In this document: positions 51,301-58,791 of the stretch, piece by piece
How positions within the stretch are numbered: the stretch's first letter is position 1
Layout of the letters: each line of letters starts with the position of its first letter
NCBI GenBank assembly: GCA_027314025.1
Contig: DAHVCP010000011.1
Span: forward strand, 1 to 64,000
Reading direction: 5' to 3'
Origin: Acidobacteriota bacterium
GTDB lineage: Bacteria; Acidobacteriota; Terriglobia; Terriglobales; SCQP01
Length of the DNA: 64,000 nucleotides
Notes under the pieces: generated by a model
The model's database searches: none
Told to the model about the DNA's origin: nothing
Seen by the model: only the letters and a program-made list of their open reading frames with translations
Translations under genes and position numbers: made by a program

Positions 51301-52072
51301 TCACTAGAATTTCATTCCATCCCGCCCCCAGGGTCGCGCCCACGGCATGCATATCGAACCCGGACCGGGGATGGCTGGCCTGTTCCGAAAATCGCAACGC
51401 GCCGTTCACCCACACCCGCGTGTATCCGCTGTCCACCAGGCGCAGCGCCACCGGCTGGCGGCGCCGGCTGCGCACCCAGGTCACGAAATACGCCGCGGCG
51501 CCATGGGAGGGGGTAAACAGTTGGTCCAGGTCATAGACGCCCTGGCTGGCGGGAAACGGCATCACCCGCCAATGCACCGGACCTTGCTTGCCGCTGTAGG
51601 CGGCCTTCAGGTCAATTCCCTTCTCCGGACCTTCGGCGCGGGCAAACGCGCCATCAGAGTTGTCAAACGGTCCGACGGCCCGCCAATGCTCCAGTTCTCC
51701 CAGCGCCAGCCAGGTAGAGGCCGCGGCGGCGGCCTGGCCTTGCCGCAGTTGTTGCGCCGCGATCTGGGCTTCGACTTCCCCCTGGAGCAACGCCGGCAGG
51801 CCGGGCGCCGCCGCCATTTTTTCCAGCGCCGGCAGCACGCGGCTCTGGTGCGGCATTTGCGGCGCCGCTTCCACTAAACGGTACAGGGCCACCAGCCGCG
51901 CCGGCGCCGCGGAATCATGGAAAAACGCCGCCTCGGCGTGCTGGAATCGCGCCGTCGGCGACGGATCGGCGGGGGCCGGAATGGGCGCGGGCGGCAGCCC
52001 CCATGCCGCCAAGCACAGCGCGGAAATGGCGACGAGGGCGCCCGGCCAGCAACGAAAGGAAAGACGCGGCAC
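48347..52072 (-). CDS. DUF3857/transglutaminase-like protein with TPR repeats
   Basis: About 1,241 residues. GTG 52072 is chosen because it opens MPRLSFRCWPGALVAISAL, a signal peptide, but no ribosome-binding site is clear. After a beta-sandwich (HWRAVGPFDNSDGAFAR) comes a TPR region (about 300-600; ALRLAPGDPRALADRGFVAL, RAVALNPENPSLRVDAG). DUF3857 follows (QIFRVNNRAGAAQLNQYAVT, RPGDYVQVAYRI), then a transglutaminase core with a full triad: Cys921 in RFGDCKDKASLL, His964 in DFDHAIVYV and Asp977 in YLDGTAEYNG. It is exported, and may act as a protease, amidase or crosslinking enzyme in the envelope. The substrate is unknown. Confidence 0.88.
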   Translation of the reverse strand: MPRLSFRCWPGALVAISALCLAAWGLPPAPIPAPADPSPTARFQHAEAAFFHDSAAPARLVALYRLVEAAPQMPHQSRVLPALEKMAAAPGLPALLQGEVEAQIAAQQLRQGQAAAAASTWLALGELEHWRAVGPFDNSDGAFARAEGPEKGIDLKAAYSGKQGPVHWRVMPFPASQGVYDLDQLFTPSHGAAAYFVTWVRSRRRQPVALRLVDSGYTRVWVNGALRFSEQASHPRSGFDMHAVGATLGAGWNEILVKTGSSEDHPWRFALRVTTPAGAPLQLASSDQPHRRAAARSGSVPVQDLTVQANAEAKTPQGAWDYAWILAKKGNYAAGQRVLATAFEAAEALNPRSERLLLDFAEHDSDGSRRYRTLQKALRLAPGDPRALADRGFVALKRREYWPAREDFRAALAHVARPSELPQAWVGLFATYAGFGIHPVAFHYLDLLAQAGYQHAPGIAGLVAPTLERMDAFHRALPWAQGYAHADQSDLAAVFALANVQRQRGDFAAAVDTVAAAARAMPEEPILQRVLAQALAGQGQRAEALAASRRAVALNPENPSLRVDAGSVAAEFGGEGAALKDWRVALALNPQDANLRDRLRLAKGGATVEASFEQPYHVTLAAAIAADKRHPAAGAGPVTVLVDSTVVRIFPSGNVGRYVEQIFRVNNRAGAAQLNQYAVTYDPDKQEVRFIEARVRHPDGSISQAPQANDTPVNQSVGYETFYDVRDKWVQMPQIRPGDYVQVAYRILPITLESLYGQYYGDLVPFQTSAPERFQQLVVIAPRSVPLYWHAVRFRGRHDITQHGGQTVYRWTLRDEPAFTSEPNAPPDIEQEPYVEVSAFRTWNQFADWYRNLIRDVFVPDQALRRTTAGLVRGKTSLRAKVQAIYNYVIRNTHYVALEFGIHGYRPYPVTEVFNRRFGDCKDKASLLVEMLALAKVPADIVLVRTRDLGLVSPAVPAVGDFDHAIVYVPALHLYLDGTAEYNGADELPSGDQRAFVFRVPVLLADPPRAHFHMAPAVTPELPAGANLRDSEVSGSVDSQGDLHFTAHWTVRGEQAPELRAAMQMPPRQAGALQMMLRDPLPGISIDDVAVQGAHHWNRPIQITFQGEVPGFATPDAGGGAQRLLIPRQMISHSWLPRLAPLARRRYPVLLGPPRTRTTVLRLRLPAGFQARLPGPFQATAPFAQVRATARMQDGVLRIATHVKILQSLIPVAEYAAFRAFWANVDAHLGQPVSAAAGGQS

Positions 52073-52307
52073 GCGAGAGATCGGCAAAACGGGTCCGGGA
52101 ATTCGGGGCGGGTAATCTTCTCGATTATACGGCTGGCGCCCGGCAGGAGTTACTGCCCTCTCTGCCAGGGCGAGGAAGGCCGCCGCCCCGCCCCCGGAAC
52201 CGGCCGTGGCGAGCGCACGCCCTCCGCGCAACATCCCGAAGGAAAGCGCCGATTTCCCCTTCGGTGGGCCTATTCTTCGTGGTTCCGCCGCGGCATACTC
52301 CCAGGCA

Positions 52308-52514
52308 ATGCGCCGCCCCTGGCTCCGCTGCCGTCATCGCCGCCTCACGTTCCCGCTTACCGCCCGCGAGGACGGGGGAGCGGCGCACGTGACCTGCCTG
52401 GATTGCGGACGCGAGTTCTGGTACGACTGGGAGCGAATGCGGCGCGGCAAGGAACGCTCCCTTTCCATCGCCTGGCCTGACGAGCCGCCCGCGCAACGGC
52501 GAGGGGCCGCATAA
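52308..52514 (+). CDS. Small zinc-ribbon-like protein
   Basis: 68 residues. It reads MRRPWLRCRHRRLTFPLTA, then HVTCLDCGREFWYDWERMR. Cys and His residues in CRH and CLDC suggest a small metal-binding knuckle. Short proteins of this pattern with xxCLDCGxEFxYDW are, as I recall, widespread in Acidobacteriota. Function unknown. The start is chosen at the ATG nearest the conserved part. Confidence 0.6.
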   Translation: MRRPWLRCRHRRLTFPLTAREDGGAAHVTCLDCGREFWYDWERMRRGKERSLSIAWPDEPPAQRRGAA

Positions 52515-52736
52515 TCTTCATCATTCCTTCAGGTTTCCCCTCGCAGTCCACGCCCGCGGGCCGTTCGGACGCGGACAGTCGCACAATTTGCTTGCAACTT
52601 TTTCCACTTACGTCCGTCATAGCAATAGAGAAGTTTTCGGCTCGCTGCGGGGTCGTCGCGTTTTCGTCCGCGCGGATCATCTTGCGCCTGCCGGTAAAAA
52701 AGCTTGGATTCACATCTCAATCCGCAGGGGAGTCCC
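52515..52736. promoter_or_regulatory. Upstream region of the Crp/Fnr gene
   Basis: About 220 bp that is locally AT-richer than its surroundings, with TTGCAA followed by T5. I cannot choose a convincing -10. AGGGGAG at 52725-52731 is a strong ribosome-binding site before GTG 52737 and decides that start over an in-frame TTG at 52704. Confidence 0.5.
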
Positions 52737-53414
52737 GTGAACGCAATTCATACTCAACCGATCATGCTGTTGCAGGAAATCGCCGGGGATTTGCCTCCGG
52801 CATTGCGTCAACTACCGGCGGTGCGGCACGCGTATCGTCGCGGCGCCGCCATCTACCGCGTGGAAGAGAGCGCGGACGCGGTGTATTTGGTCCTTTCCGG
52901 CCGGGTGCGGCTAACCCGCGTGGCGGGAGACGGGCGGGAGAGCGTCCTGCACGTTCTGAAGAGCGGCGAAGTGTTCGGCGAAGTCGCCGCGCTCGGCGCC
53001 GCCAAGCGCCCGGAACAAGCCATCGCGATGGACGATATCGTGGTGGCCGGGTGGCCCGCGGCCGAGGTGCATCGCCGCGTGCTGCAAACGCCGCAGCTGG
53101 CGGCTTGGTTCTCCGCGCTGCTGGCGACCCGCTTGGCGGAAGCGCACGACCGCATTGAGACGCTGTCCTTCGACCCCATTCCGAAGCGCTTGGCGCGGGT
53201 GATTCTGCGCCATGCGTCCCGTTTCGGCACGCGCATGGCCGACGGCCGGGTGCGCGCCCTGCCCTTGACGCATGAGGCGTTGGCGCAAGAAGTGGCCACG
53301 TCCCGCGAAATCATCACCCACCACATGAACCACTTCCGCGCCAATGGACTGCTGAACTATTCCCGGCGCGAGATCGAAGTGGTGCCGGAACGTTTGGCCA
53401 CGGTGCTGGCCTAA
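52737..53414 (+). CDS. Crp/Fnr-family transcriptional regulator
   Basis: 225 residues from GTG 52737. A cyclic-nucleotide-binding-like barrel (YRRGAAIYRVEESADAVYLV, SGRVRLTRVAGDGRESVLHV, SGEVFGEVAAL) is followed by a dimer helix and a winged HTH (LPLTHEALAQEVATSREIITHHMN, FRANGLLNYSRREIEV). No N-terminal Cys cluster is present, so it is not an oxygen-sensing Fnr. The Arg/Ser contacts for cAMP cannot be confirmed. Targets unknown. Confidence 0.9.
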   Translation: MNAIHTQPIMLLQEIAGDLPPALRQLPAVRHAYRRGAAIYRVEESADAVYLVLSGRVRLTRVAGDGRESVLHVLKSGEVFGEVAALGAAKRPEQAIAMDDIVVAGWPAAEVHRRVLQTPQLAAWFSALLATRLAEAHDRIETLSFDPIPKRLARVILRHASRFGTRMADGRVRALPLTHEALAQEVATSREIITHHMNHFRANGLLNYSRREIEVVPERLATVLA

Positions 53415-53482
53415 CCGCGCCAGCAACCCGGCAACGGCACAGGGCGGCGGCCGCGCCGCCCCGCGGCTGCTAGACTATTCCC

Positions 53483-53674
53483 ATGAGTGGCTCGATTTTG
53501 GCGGTGGAATGCCCCCGCTGTGGGTGCGTCTACAATATCTATCCCGGCCCGGAAGAGATGGTCAACGCCCTGGTCAAGCGGCAGTATGTGATGGAGTGCG
53601 ACCACTGCGAGGAAGAGTTGACCTTTAAGGTTCTGTCCACCGCCAAACCCAACTTCAGCACCGGCGGCGCGTAA
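53483..53674 (+). CDS. Small zinc-ribbon protein
   Basis: 63 residues. ECPRCGCVYNI and MECDHCEEELTF form two CxxC knuckles about 30 residues apart, a zinc ribbon. It lies 4 nt before the trmFO start and is probably co-transcribed with it. Function unknown. Confidence 0.75.
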   Translation: MSGSILAVECPRCGCVYNIYPGPEEMVNALVKRQYVMECDHCEEELTFKVLSTAKPNFSTGGA

Positions 53675-53678
53675 TCCG

Positions 53679-55043
53679 ATGGCGGAGGCCGACGCGGCGC
53701 CGCTGGTTCCGGTCATCGGCGGAGGGCTGGCCGGGCCGGAAGCCGCCTGGCAAATCGCCCGTGCGGGCTGCCGCGTGGCGCTGTATGAAATGCGGCCGCG
53801 GGTTTCCACCCCGGCGCATCGCACCGCCGCGCTGGGCGAGCTGGTCTGCTCCAATTCCTTGAAGTCCGAGGCGCCGCATTCGGCGCCGTGGCTGCTGAAA
53901 CAAGAACTGCGCGCCGCCGGTTCCCTGCTGCTGGCTTGCGCCGACGGCGCCGCGGTACCCGGCGGACAGGCGCTGACGGTGGATCGTGTCGCCTTTTCCA
54001 GCGCCATCGAGGCGGCGCTCGCGGGCGAACCGCGCATCACCATCCATCGCCAGGAGGTCGCGGCGCTGGATGAACTGCCGCCGGGTCCGGTGGTGGTGGC
54101 CACCGGGCCGCTGACCTCGGCTCCCCTGGCCGCCGACCTGCGCCGCCGTTCCGAGACCGACGGGCTGTATTTTTACGACGCCATCAGCCCCATCGTCGAG
54201 GCGGATTCGGTGGACCGCTCCCGGGTCTTCGCCGCCAGTCGCTACGGCCATGGCGGCGACGATTACCTAAACTGCCCCTTCGACCGCGGCGAGTTCGAAC
54301 GCTTCTGCGCCGCCCTGCAAGCCGCCGAAAGCTATCCGCTGCATTCGTTCGAGGAACCGCGGTACTTCGAGGCCTGCCTGCCTCTGGAGGAGTTGGCGCG
54401 CCGCGGCGCGGAGACGCTGCGCTTTGGGCCGTTCAAGCCGGTGGGCCTGGTGGACCCGCGCAGCGGGCGCCGGCCCTACGCCGCGGTGCAGCTGCGGCGG
54501 GAAAACCGGCGCACCGATTCCTACAACCTGGTCGGCTGCCAAAACCATCTGCGCACCGCCGCGCAGGCGCGGGTGCTGCGGATGATTCCCGGGCTGGAGC
54601 AGGCGCGGTTTCTGCGCTTCGGGCAGGTGCATCGCAATACCTATCTGGACGCGCCGCGGGTGTTGAACGGGCGGCTGGAACTGGTTGCCGCCCGCGGCGC
54701 CGATTCGGGCCGCCGCATTTTTATCGCCGGCCAATTGTGCGGCACCGAAGGCTATGTCGAAGCCATCGCCACCGGTTTGCTGGCGGCCCGCTTCGCCGCC
54801 GCCGCCGCGCTGGGGCGGGATTTGCCGCCGCCGCCGCGGGCGACCGCGCTGGGCTCGCTGCTGCAATACATGGCGCCGCGCGGGGAGGGCGCATCGGCCG
54901 CCTACGTCCCGGCGAACATGACCTTCGACCTTTTGCCGCGCGACGCCGCCGATGCCGCCATTCGCGACCGCGCCGCGCGGCGTCAAGCGCAATGCGAACG
55001 GGCTCTGGCGGCCTTCGCAGCCTGGCAGGGCGAAGCCGGCTAG
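53679..55043 (+). CDS. trmFO: Methylenetetrahydrofolate-tRNA-(uracil-5-)-methyltransferase TrmFO
   Basis: 454 residues. It is an FAD- and folate-dependent enzyme that makes m5U54 in the tRNA T-loop. The dinucleotide-binding VIGGGLAGPEAAWQIA is at the N-terminus. ELVCSNSLKSEAPHSA, YFYDAISPIVEADSVD, FKPVGLVDPRSGRRPYAAVQLR and RMIPGLEQARF-RNTYLDAP follow in family order. A late CGTEGYVEAIATGLLAAR helps bind FAD. Confidence 0.95.
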   Translation: MAEADAAPLVPVIGGGLAGPEAAWQIARAGCRVALYEMRPRVSTPAHRTAALGELVCSNSLKSEAPHSAPWLLKQELRAAGSLLLACADGAAVPGGQALTVDRVAFSSAIEAALAGEPRITIHRQEVAALDELPPGPVVVATGPLTSAPLAADLRRRSETDGLYFYDAISPIVEADSVDRSRVFAASRYGHGGDDYLNCPFDRGEFERFCAALQAAESYPLHSFEEPRYFEACLPLEELARRGAETLRFGPFKPVGLVDPRSGRRPYAAVQLRRENRRTDSYNLVGCQNHLRTAAQARVLRMIPGLEQARFLRFGQVHRNTYLDAPRVLNGRLELVAARGADSGRRIFIAGQLCGTEGYVEAIATGLLAARFAAAAALGRDLPPPPRATALGSLLQYMAPRGEGASAAYVPANMTFDLLPRDAADAAIRDRAARRQAQCERALAAFAAWQGEAG

Positions 55044-55142
55044 ATGAATCGCCGCCGTCCCGAATCGCCGGCGTCCCCGTCGGCCGTCCGGGCGCATTCG
55101 CCCACACGCACCCGGCTCCGCGCCGACTCGCATAAGCGGGAT

Positions 55143-55161
55143 GCCCCGCCATAGGCGGGGC
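55143..55161. terminator. Hairpin between convergent trmFO and the MoaD-MoaE gene
   Basis: GCCCCGCC and GGCGGGGC surround ATA. It is very stable, placed between two converging genes, and lacks a T-tract. It may be a bidirectional transcription stop. Confidence 0.45.
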
Positions 55162-55176
55162 GGGGGCCCGCGCCGA

Positions 55177-56025
55177 TTATTCTCCGGCGCGCTCGCCGGC
55201 GAACGGCGTTCCCTCCGCCCAGCGCTGGCCCTCGGCCGTGTGCTCGCGCTTCCAAATGGGGACGCTGCGCTTCAGCTCGGTGATGGTCCAGGCGCAGGCG
55301 GCAAACGCCGGACCCCGGTGCGGCGCGCCGACAGCGATCGCTACGCTGGCTTCTCCCACCGCCACGCGGCCCAGCCGATGCGCCATGGCCACGGCGCCGA
55401 TGGCAAAACGTCGGCGCGCCTCGGCCGCTAATTCCCGCATGCGGCGCAGCGCCATCTCCTCGTAGGCTTCATATTCCAAATACAACACCGGCTGGCCGTC
55501 CAGGACATCGGCGCGGGTCACGCCTTCGAAAACCACCACGCCGCCGTGACCCGCCGCCGCGACCATCTGGCGCAGGCGGTCCAGGGCGATCGGCCCGCGA
55601 ACCAATTCCACGCCGCTGCGGTCCGGGCCGGGAGATTCGGCCGCAGCCGCAGCGCTGCCTGGGTCGCTGGACGATTCCGCGCCGGCGGCGCCGAGGAGCG
55701 CCCCGGCAACCCCACCGCCCGGCGCCGCGCCTGCGCCCGCCGAAGATGCGGCGGAGGGTTCTTCCGGCGATGCCGCGGACGATCCGCCGCTCATCGGCGG
55801 CAGCAGCGCCACTTCGTCTTGCTCAGCGAGGGACGTATCGGGCGCGGCGAATTCGGCGTTCACGGCCAGCAGCACGTCGCGGCCGAGAGCGCCGAGGGCG
55901 GCGTCGGCGCCGGCGTAATGGCGGTAGACATCGGCGGCGGTGGCCGGATCGTCCAGCTCCAGCACTTCCTCGCGGCGATTCAGCCGCGCCGCCAGCGGCC
56001 CGAACAGGAGCACGCGCACGCGCAT
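55177..56025 (-). CDS. MoaD-MoaE fusion (molybdopterin synthase small and large subunits)
   Basis: 282 residues. Residues 1-81 are a ubiquitin-like MoaD (VRVLLFGPLAARLNRREE, DEVALLPPMSGG) ending in the Gly80-Gly81 that must normally be a free C-terminus to become a thiocarboxylate. A 55-residue Ala/Ser/Pro/Gly linker follows, then MoaE (about 138-282) with VVVFEGVTRADVLDGQPV, HRLGRVAVGEASVAIAV and the catalytic-lysine segment ELKRSVPIWKRE. Molybdopterin synthase converts precursor Z to molybdopterin. The fusion implies cleavage after Gly-Gly, as reported for the mycobacterial MoaX fusion. No other moa genes are in the window. Confidence 0.92.
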   Translation of the reverse strand: MRVRVLLFGPLAARLNRREEVLELDDPATAADVYRHYAGADAALGALGRDVLLAVNAEFAAPDTSLAEQDEVALLPPMSGGSSAASPEEPSAASSAGAGAAPGGGVAGALLGAAGAESSSDPGSAAAAAESPGPDRSGVELVRGPIALDRLRQMVAAAGHGGVVVFEGVTRADVLDGQPVLYLEYEAYEEMALRRMRELAAEARRRFAIGAVAMAHRLGRVAVGEASVAIAVGAPHRGPAFAACAWTITELKRSVPIWKREHTAEGQRWAEGTPFAGERAGE

Positions 56026-56126
56026 AGGGCCATCCTAGCCCGGTTCGGCCGGGGCGCTAACGCGCCGTATGGCTTAATTTTGGCGTTGCCGGCCGGCCGC
56101 TCGGGCGCGGGTAGGTCGCTCCATTG

Positions 56127-56322
56127 CCACGCGGCTGCCACGCGGCGGCGCGTGAAACAGGCTTCAGCCTGTGTGCTGCGGGCTTTAGCCTGCAGACGCC
56201 CGCTGCGCAGGAAGCAGCCGTTCTCCACGCGGCTGCCACGCGGTGGCTTGTGGAACAGGCTTCAGCCTGTGTGCTGTGGGCTTTAGCCCGCAGCCGCCCG
56301 CGGCGCAGGAAGCAGCCGTTCT
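56127..56322. repeat. Two tandem 98-bp repeats rich in palindromes
   Basis: The units are 56127-56224 and 56225-56322. Each starts CCACGCGGCTGCCACGCGG, contains the palindromes ACAGGCTTCAGCCTGT and GCGGGCTTTAGCC-type, and ends GCAGGAAGCAGCCGTTCT. They differ at a handful of positions. The palindromic AGGCTT(C/T)AGCCT core is a REP-type element often seen between genes. Confidence 0.8.
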
Positions 56323-56898
56323 GCCGCAAAGGAGACTATGGGACCGCCGTCCGGGCGGCCGGCTCCGCCACCCGGAGGGCGGCCGCCCCGCCGTTGGCGG
56401 GACGCTTCCAAAGCGCGGCACGCACGCAGGGCGGGAGCCCTGGCCCCACGGGCGGCGGCGCGGCTGCTTCCAGGGCGGCCCGTCGGCGGAGGGGCCGAGA
56501 GAAGTGCGGACGAGCCGTCCGCGCCCCCAGGCGAGCGTTCATCCTCCGGCAGCGGCGGTTCCCGTGATCCGTCGCTAGCGGACATCCGAAGCCGCCCGCC
56601 CCGGCGCGCCCGCGGCGGCGCGATCTCCGCTGTGCCGCCGGCCCTGGGGGCGCGGGCCGGGACGGCGGGGCGACGGTGATTGGGCAGGGACGGCCCTCGA
56701 TAAATTGAGATGACCGGCAAGTGAGCGGGGACGCATGGCAAGGTCCGAGATCGAGGCCCTGGCGGACCGGGCAATGGGCGGAGGCCGGGACTAACCAGCG
56801 GAATTCAGTCCCGCAGGGTTGACAGGGCAGCGGGATAGGGATACAAGTTATTATCACACGCCGGCGCTCGGACCGCGCGGCGTTAGGGAGGTAGGAGT
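56323..56898. other. GC-rich intergenic stretch
   Basis: No gene is supported. 56417-56445 resembles 3641-3668. GGGAGGTAGGAGT just before 56899 is the ribosome-binding site of the next gene. Confidence 0.4.
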
Positions 56899-57550
56899 AT
56901 GTCCGAACCAAATTCGCGCCGTGACGCACCCGCGGCCGGCGCCCGGGGGGGGAAAGAAGCGCCCGATTGGCAGCCGCGCTCGGCGAAATGCTGCGCACCG
57001 CGCCTGCCCTCAGCCTGGACCAGGCGGCCTTGCGGCTCGGCGTCCATCGCCGGACCGTCCGCCGCGCGCTCGCGGGGCAAGGGCTCAGCTTCCGCGGGAT
57101 GCGCGACGCCGCGCTGGCCGAGGCGGCGCGCGCGGCATTGGCTGGGTGGCCGCCGGTGTCGAAGAAATCACTGGCCTTCGACCTCGGCTTTCGTTCTCCC
57201 AGCGCCTTCCCCCCCGCTTTCTGCGGCGGACGGATGTTGCCGTGGCGGTGCGCGCCACACCCCGCGCCGCGGGGCCGGCGCGGGCCCCGCAGGGCGGGAT
57301 TCGGGAGGCGGCCTCCGTCGTTACCTCCAGAGCGGCGGCGCAAGATTTGGTTCGCGGAGATGGTTCGGTTCGCGGAGATGGCGCCGGAGGGATACCGCCA
57401 GGCGGCGCCCCTGACGCCGCGAATAGCGGCGGTGAACGAGGCGCAACACGGGCCACCCCGCAAAAGGGGGGGCCGGTGTCCGATTCGGGCAAGTTCTTGT
57501 CCGATTCGGGCAAGCGATTCGGCTTGCGGGCGCCGGACCGGAGGGTTTAG
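56899..57550 (+). CDS. AraC-type HTH protein, split by two apparent homopolymer frameshifts
   Basis: ATG 56899 has a strong GGGAGG/AGGAG site. Adding one G to the G8 run at 56945-56952 and one C to the C7 run at 57209-57215 joins three frames. The result has LAAALGEMLRTAPALSLDQA, RLGVHRRTVRRALAGQGLSF, LAFDLGFRSPSAFPPRFLRR and a low-complexity tail. The middle part is the double helix-turn-helix of AraC/XylS regulators. Tandem in-frame repeats (18 bp at 57351-57381, 21 bp at 57477-57514) support coding in the third segment. The protein would be about 216 residues, shorter than most AraC proteins, with no sensor domain. Confidence 0.55.
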
Positions 57551-57559
57551 CGTCAGCCC

Positions 57560-58787
57560 ATGCGTAGCAAAACGATCTCGAAGCTGGCGCGGCCCGCGGG
57601 CCGCCGGCGCGGATACGGCGCTGCGAACGGCGCGCGGCCGTCGGTGCATCCTCATGGCGGAAGGGGATTCTTCGGCAGGACGGGCAGCGGCTCGCGCCTT
57701 CCGTGCGGCGGCGCGGCCCGGTGGGCACGAGCGGCGGCCGTGGCTCTTGCGATCGCCGCGGCGCCGCTGGCGCTGCGCGCCACGGAGGTCGTCGCGATGG
57801 TGAACGGGTCGCACCTCTACGGGGGAAAAGCGGCGCGGAGACGGTTGCGGTCGTCCCCAGCGACGCCAGCCCGTTCCCCATGCCGACGCTCTACGCGTGG
57901 GTCAAGAATGCGCCGGCGAAGACGAAGAGCATCAGTTGGAAGCTGAACATCACCTACACCGACCCGTACGGCGACACCAACAACCTTCCCAATCCCATCC
58001 TCGGCCAGACCGGGCCAGCGGGCCAGTGGTACGTGAACTGGAGTGGGGCGGATTTGGGGGGCACAGTGACCATTAGCGCGACGCTGAACGGCTGCACCAG
58101 CCAGACGTTCAGCCTCACCTTTTACCTGGTCGCCAACGACGGCGCCAACCCCCCACCGAGTCCCAGGTGGACGCCATCACCGGCTGCACGGCCAACTGCA
58201 GCCCGTGGTTTCTCGGTAGCATGATCCGCTGGGAGAGCGGCGGGAAGCAGTTCGCCTCGAATGGCTACCCGACTCTCAACAACAATACGAACGGCACACG
58301 GGACGTCGGGATCGCGCAGGTCAACACGGGCAACGCCACCTATTTCACCGATCCGAACGACTCGCCGTTCTGGAATTTCGTGACCGACATCCAAGATGCC
58401 CACCAGGTCCTCCTGAATAAAGAGGGCATGGGAACCACCTGCGCGATAGGCCAATCAGGCTGCGGCGCCTACGCGTTTTGGGACAGCCAGGTCAGCCAAA
58501 TGTGCACATACGAGCAAACCATTGAACCCGGGGCGGCCTATGCCTCCGGTTCGGCAACGGGCGACGGGTCGTGCAGCTACGCCGTCAACGTGAGCACGGT
58601 CTACACCTACTGCAATTTCGACGAGGCCGGCGGCGAGCCGAGCAATTACAAGGACGCCGAGCTGATCCAGCAGTACGATGGCGCGCCGGACGGGAACTTC
58701 ATCTACTGGAACAACAGCAACGAGATCTGGTCCTTCAACGCCGAAACGGGCTATGTGCAAAACGTTTGCACGTCCGCCCCATATTAG
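57560..58787 (+). CDS. Secreted lysozyme-like (SLT-fold) protein, split by two apparent frameshifts
   Basis: Three frames join if one G is added at 57821-57825 and one C at 58149-58154. The product has a basic N-terminus and a hydrophobic signal (ARAAAVALAIAAAPLALRA), then a beta-rich domain (VVAMVNGSHLYGGKSGAET, TKSISWKLNITYTDPYGD, TVTISATLNGCTSQTFSL). A C-terminal lysozyme-like domain follows, with WESGGKQF (catalytic Glu candidate) and DVGIAQVN, the ESGG and GIxQVN pattern of lytic transglycosylases. Start codon is uncertain: ATG 57560 leaves about 50 residues before the signal core. It probably degrades or remodels peptidoglycan outside the inner membrane. Confidence 0.6.
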
Positions 58788-58791
58788 TTCG

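Noticed and set aside
56127-56322. The tandem repeat as a CRISPR array
   Set aside because: Units are adjacent with no spacers, only two copies exist, and no cas genes are nearby.
58167-58787. A free-standing lysozyme-like gene starting at GTG 58167
   Set aside because: This would lack a signal peptide and ribosome-binding site; joining to the upstream frame by one base gives a complete exported protein.
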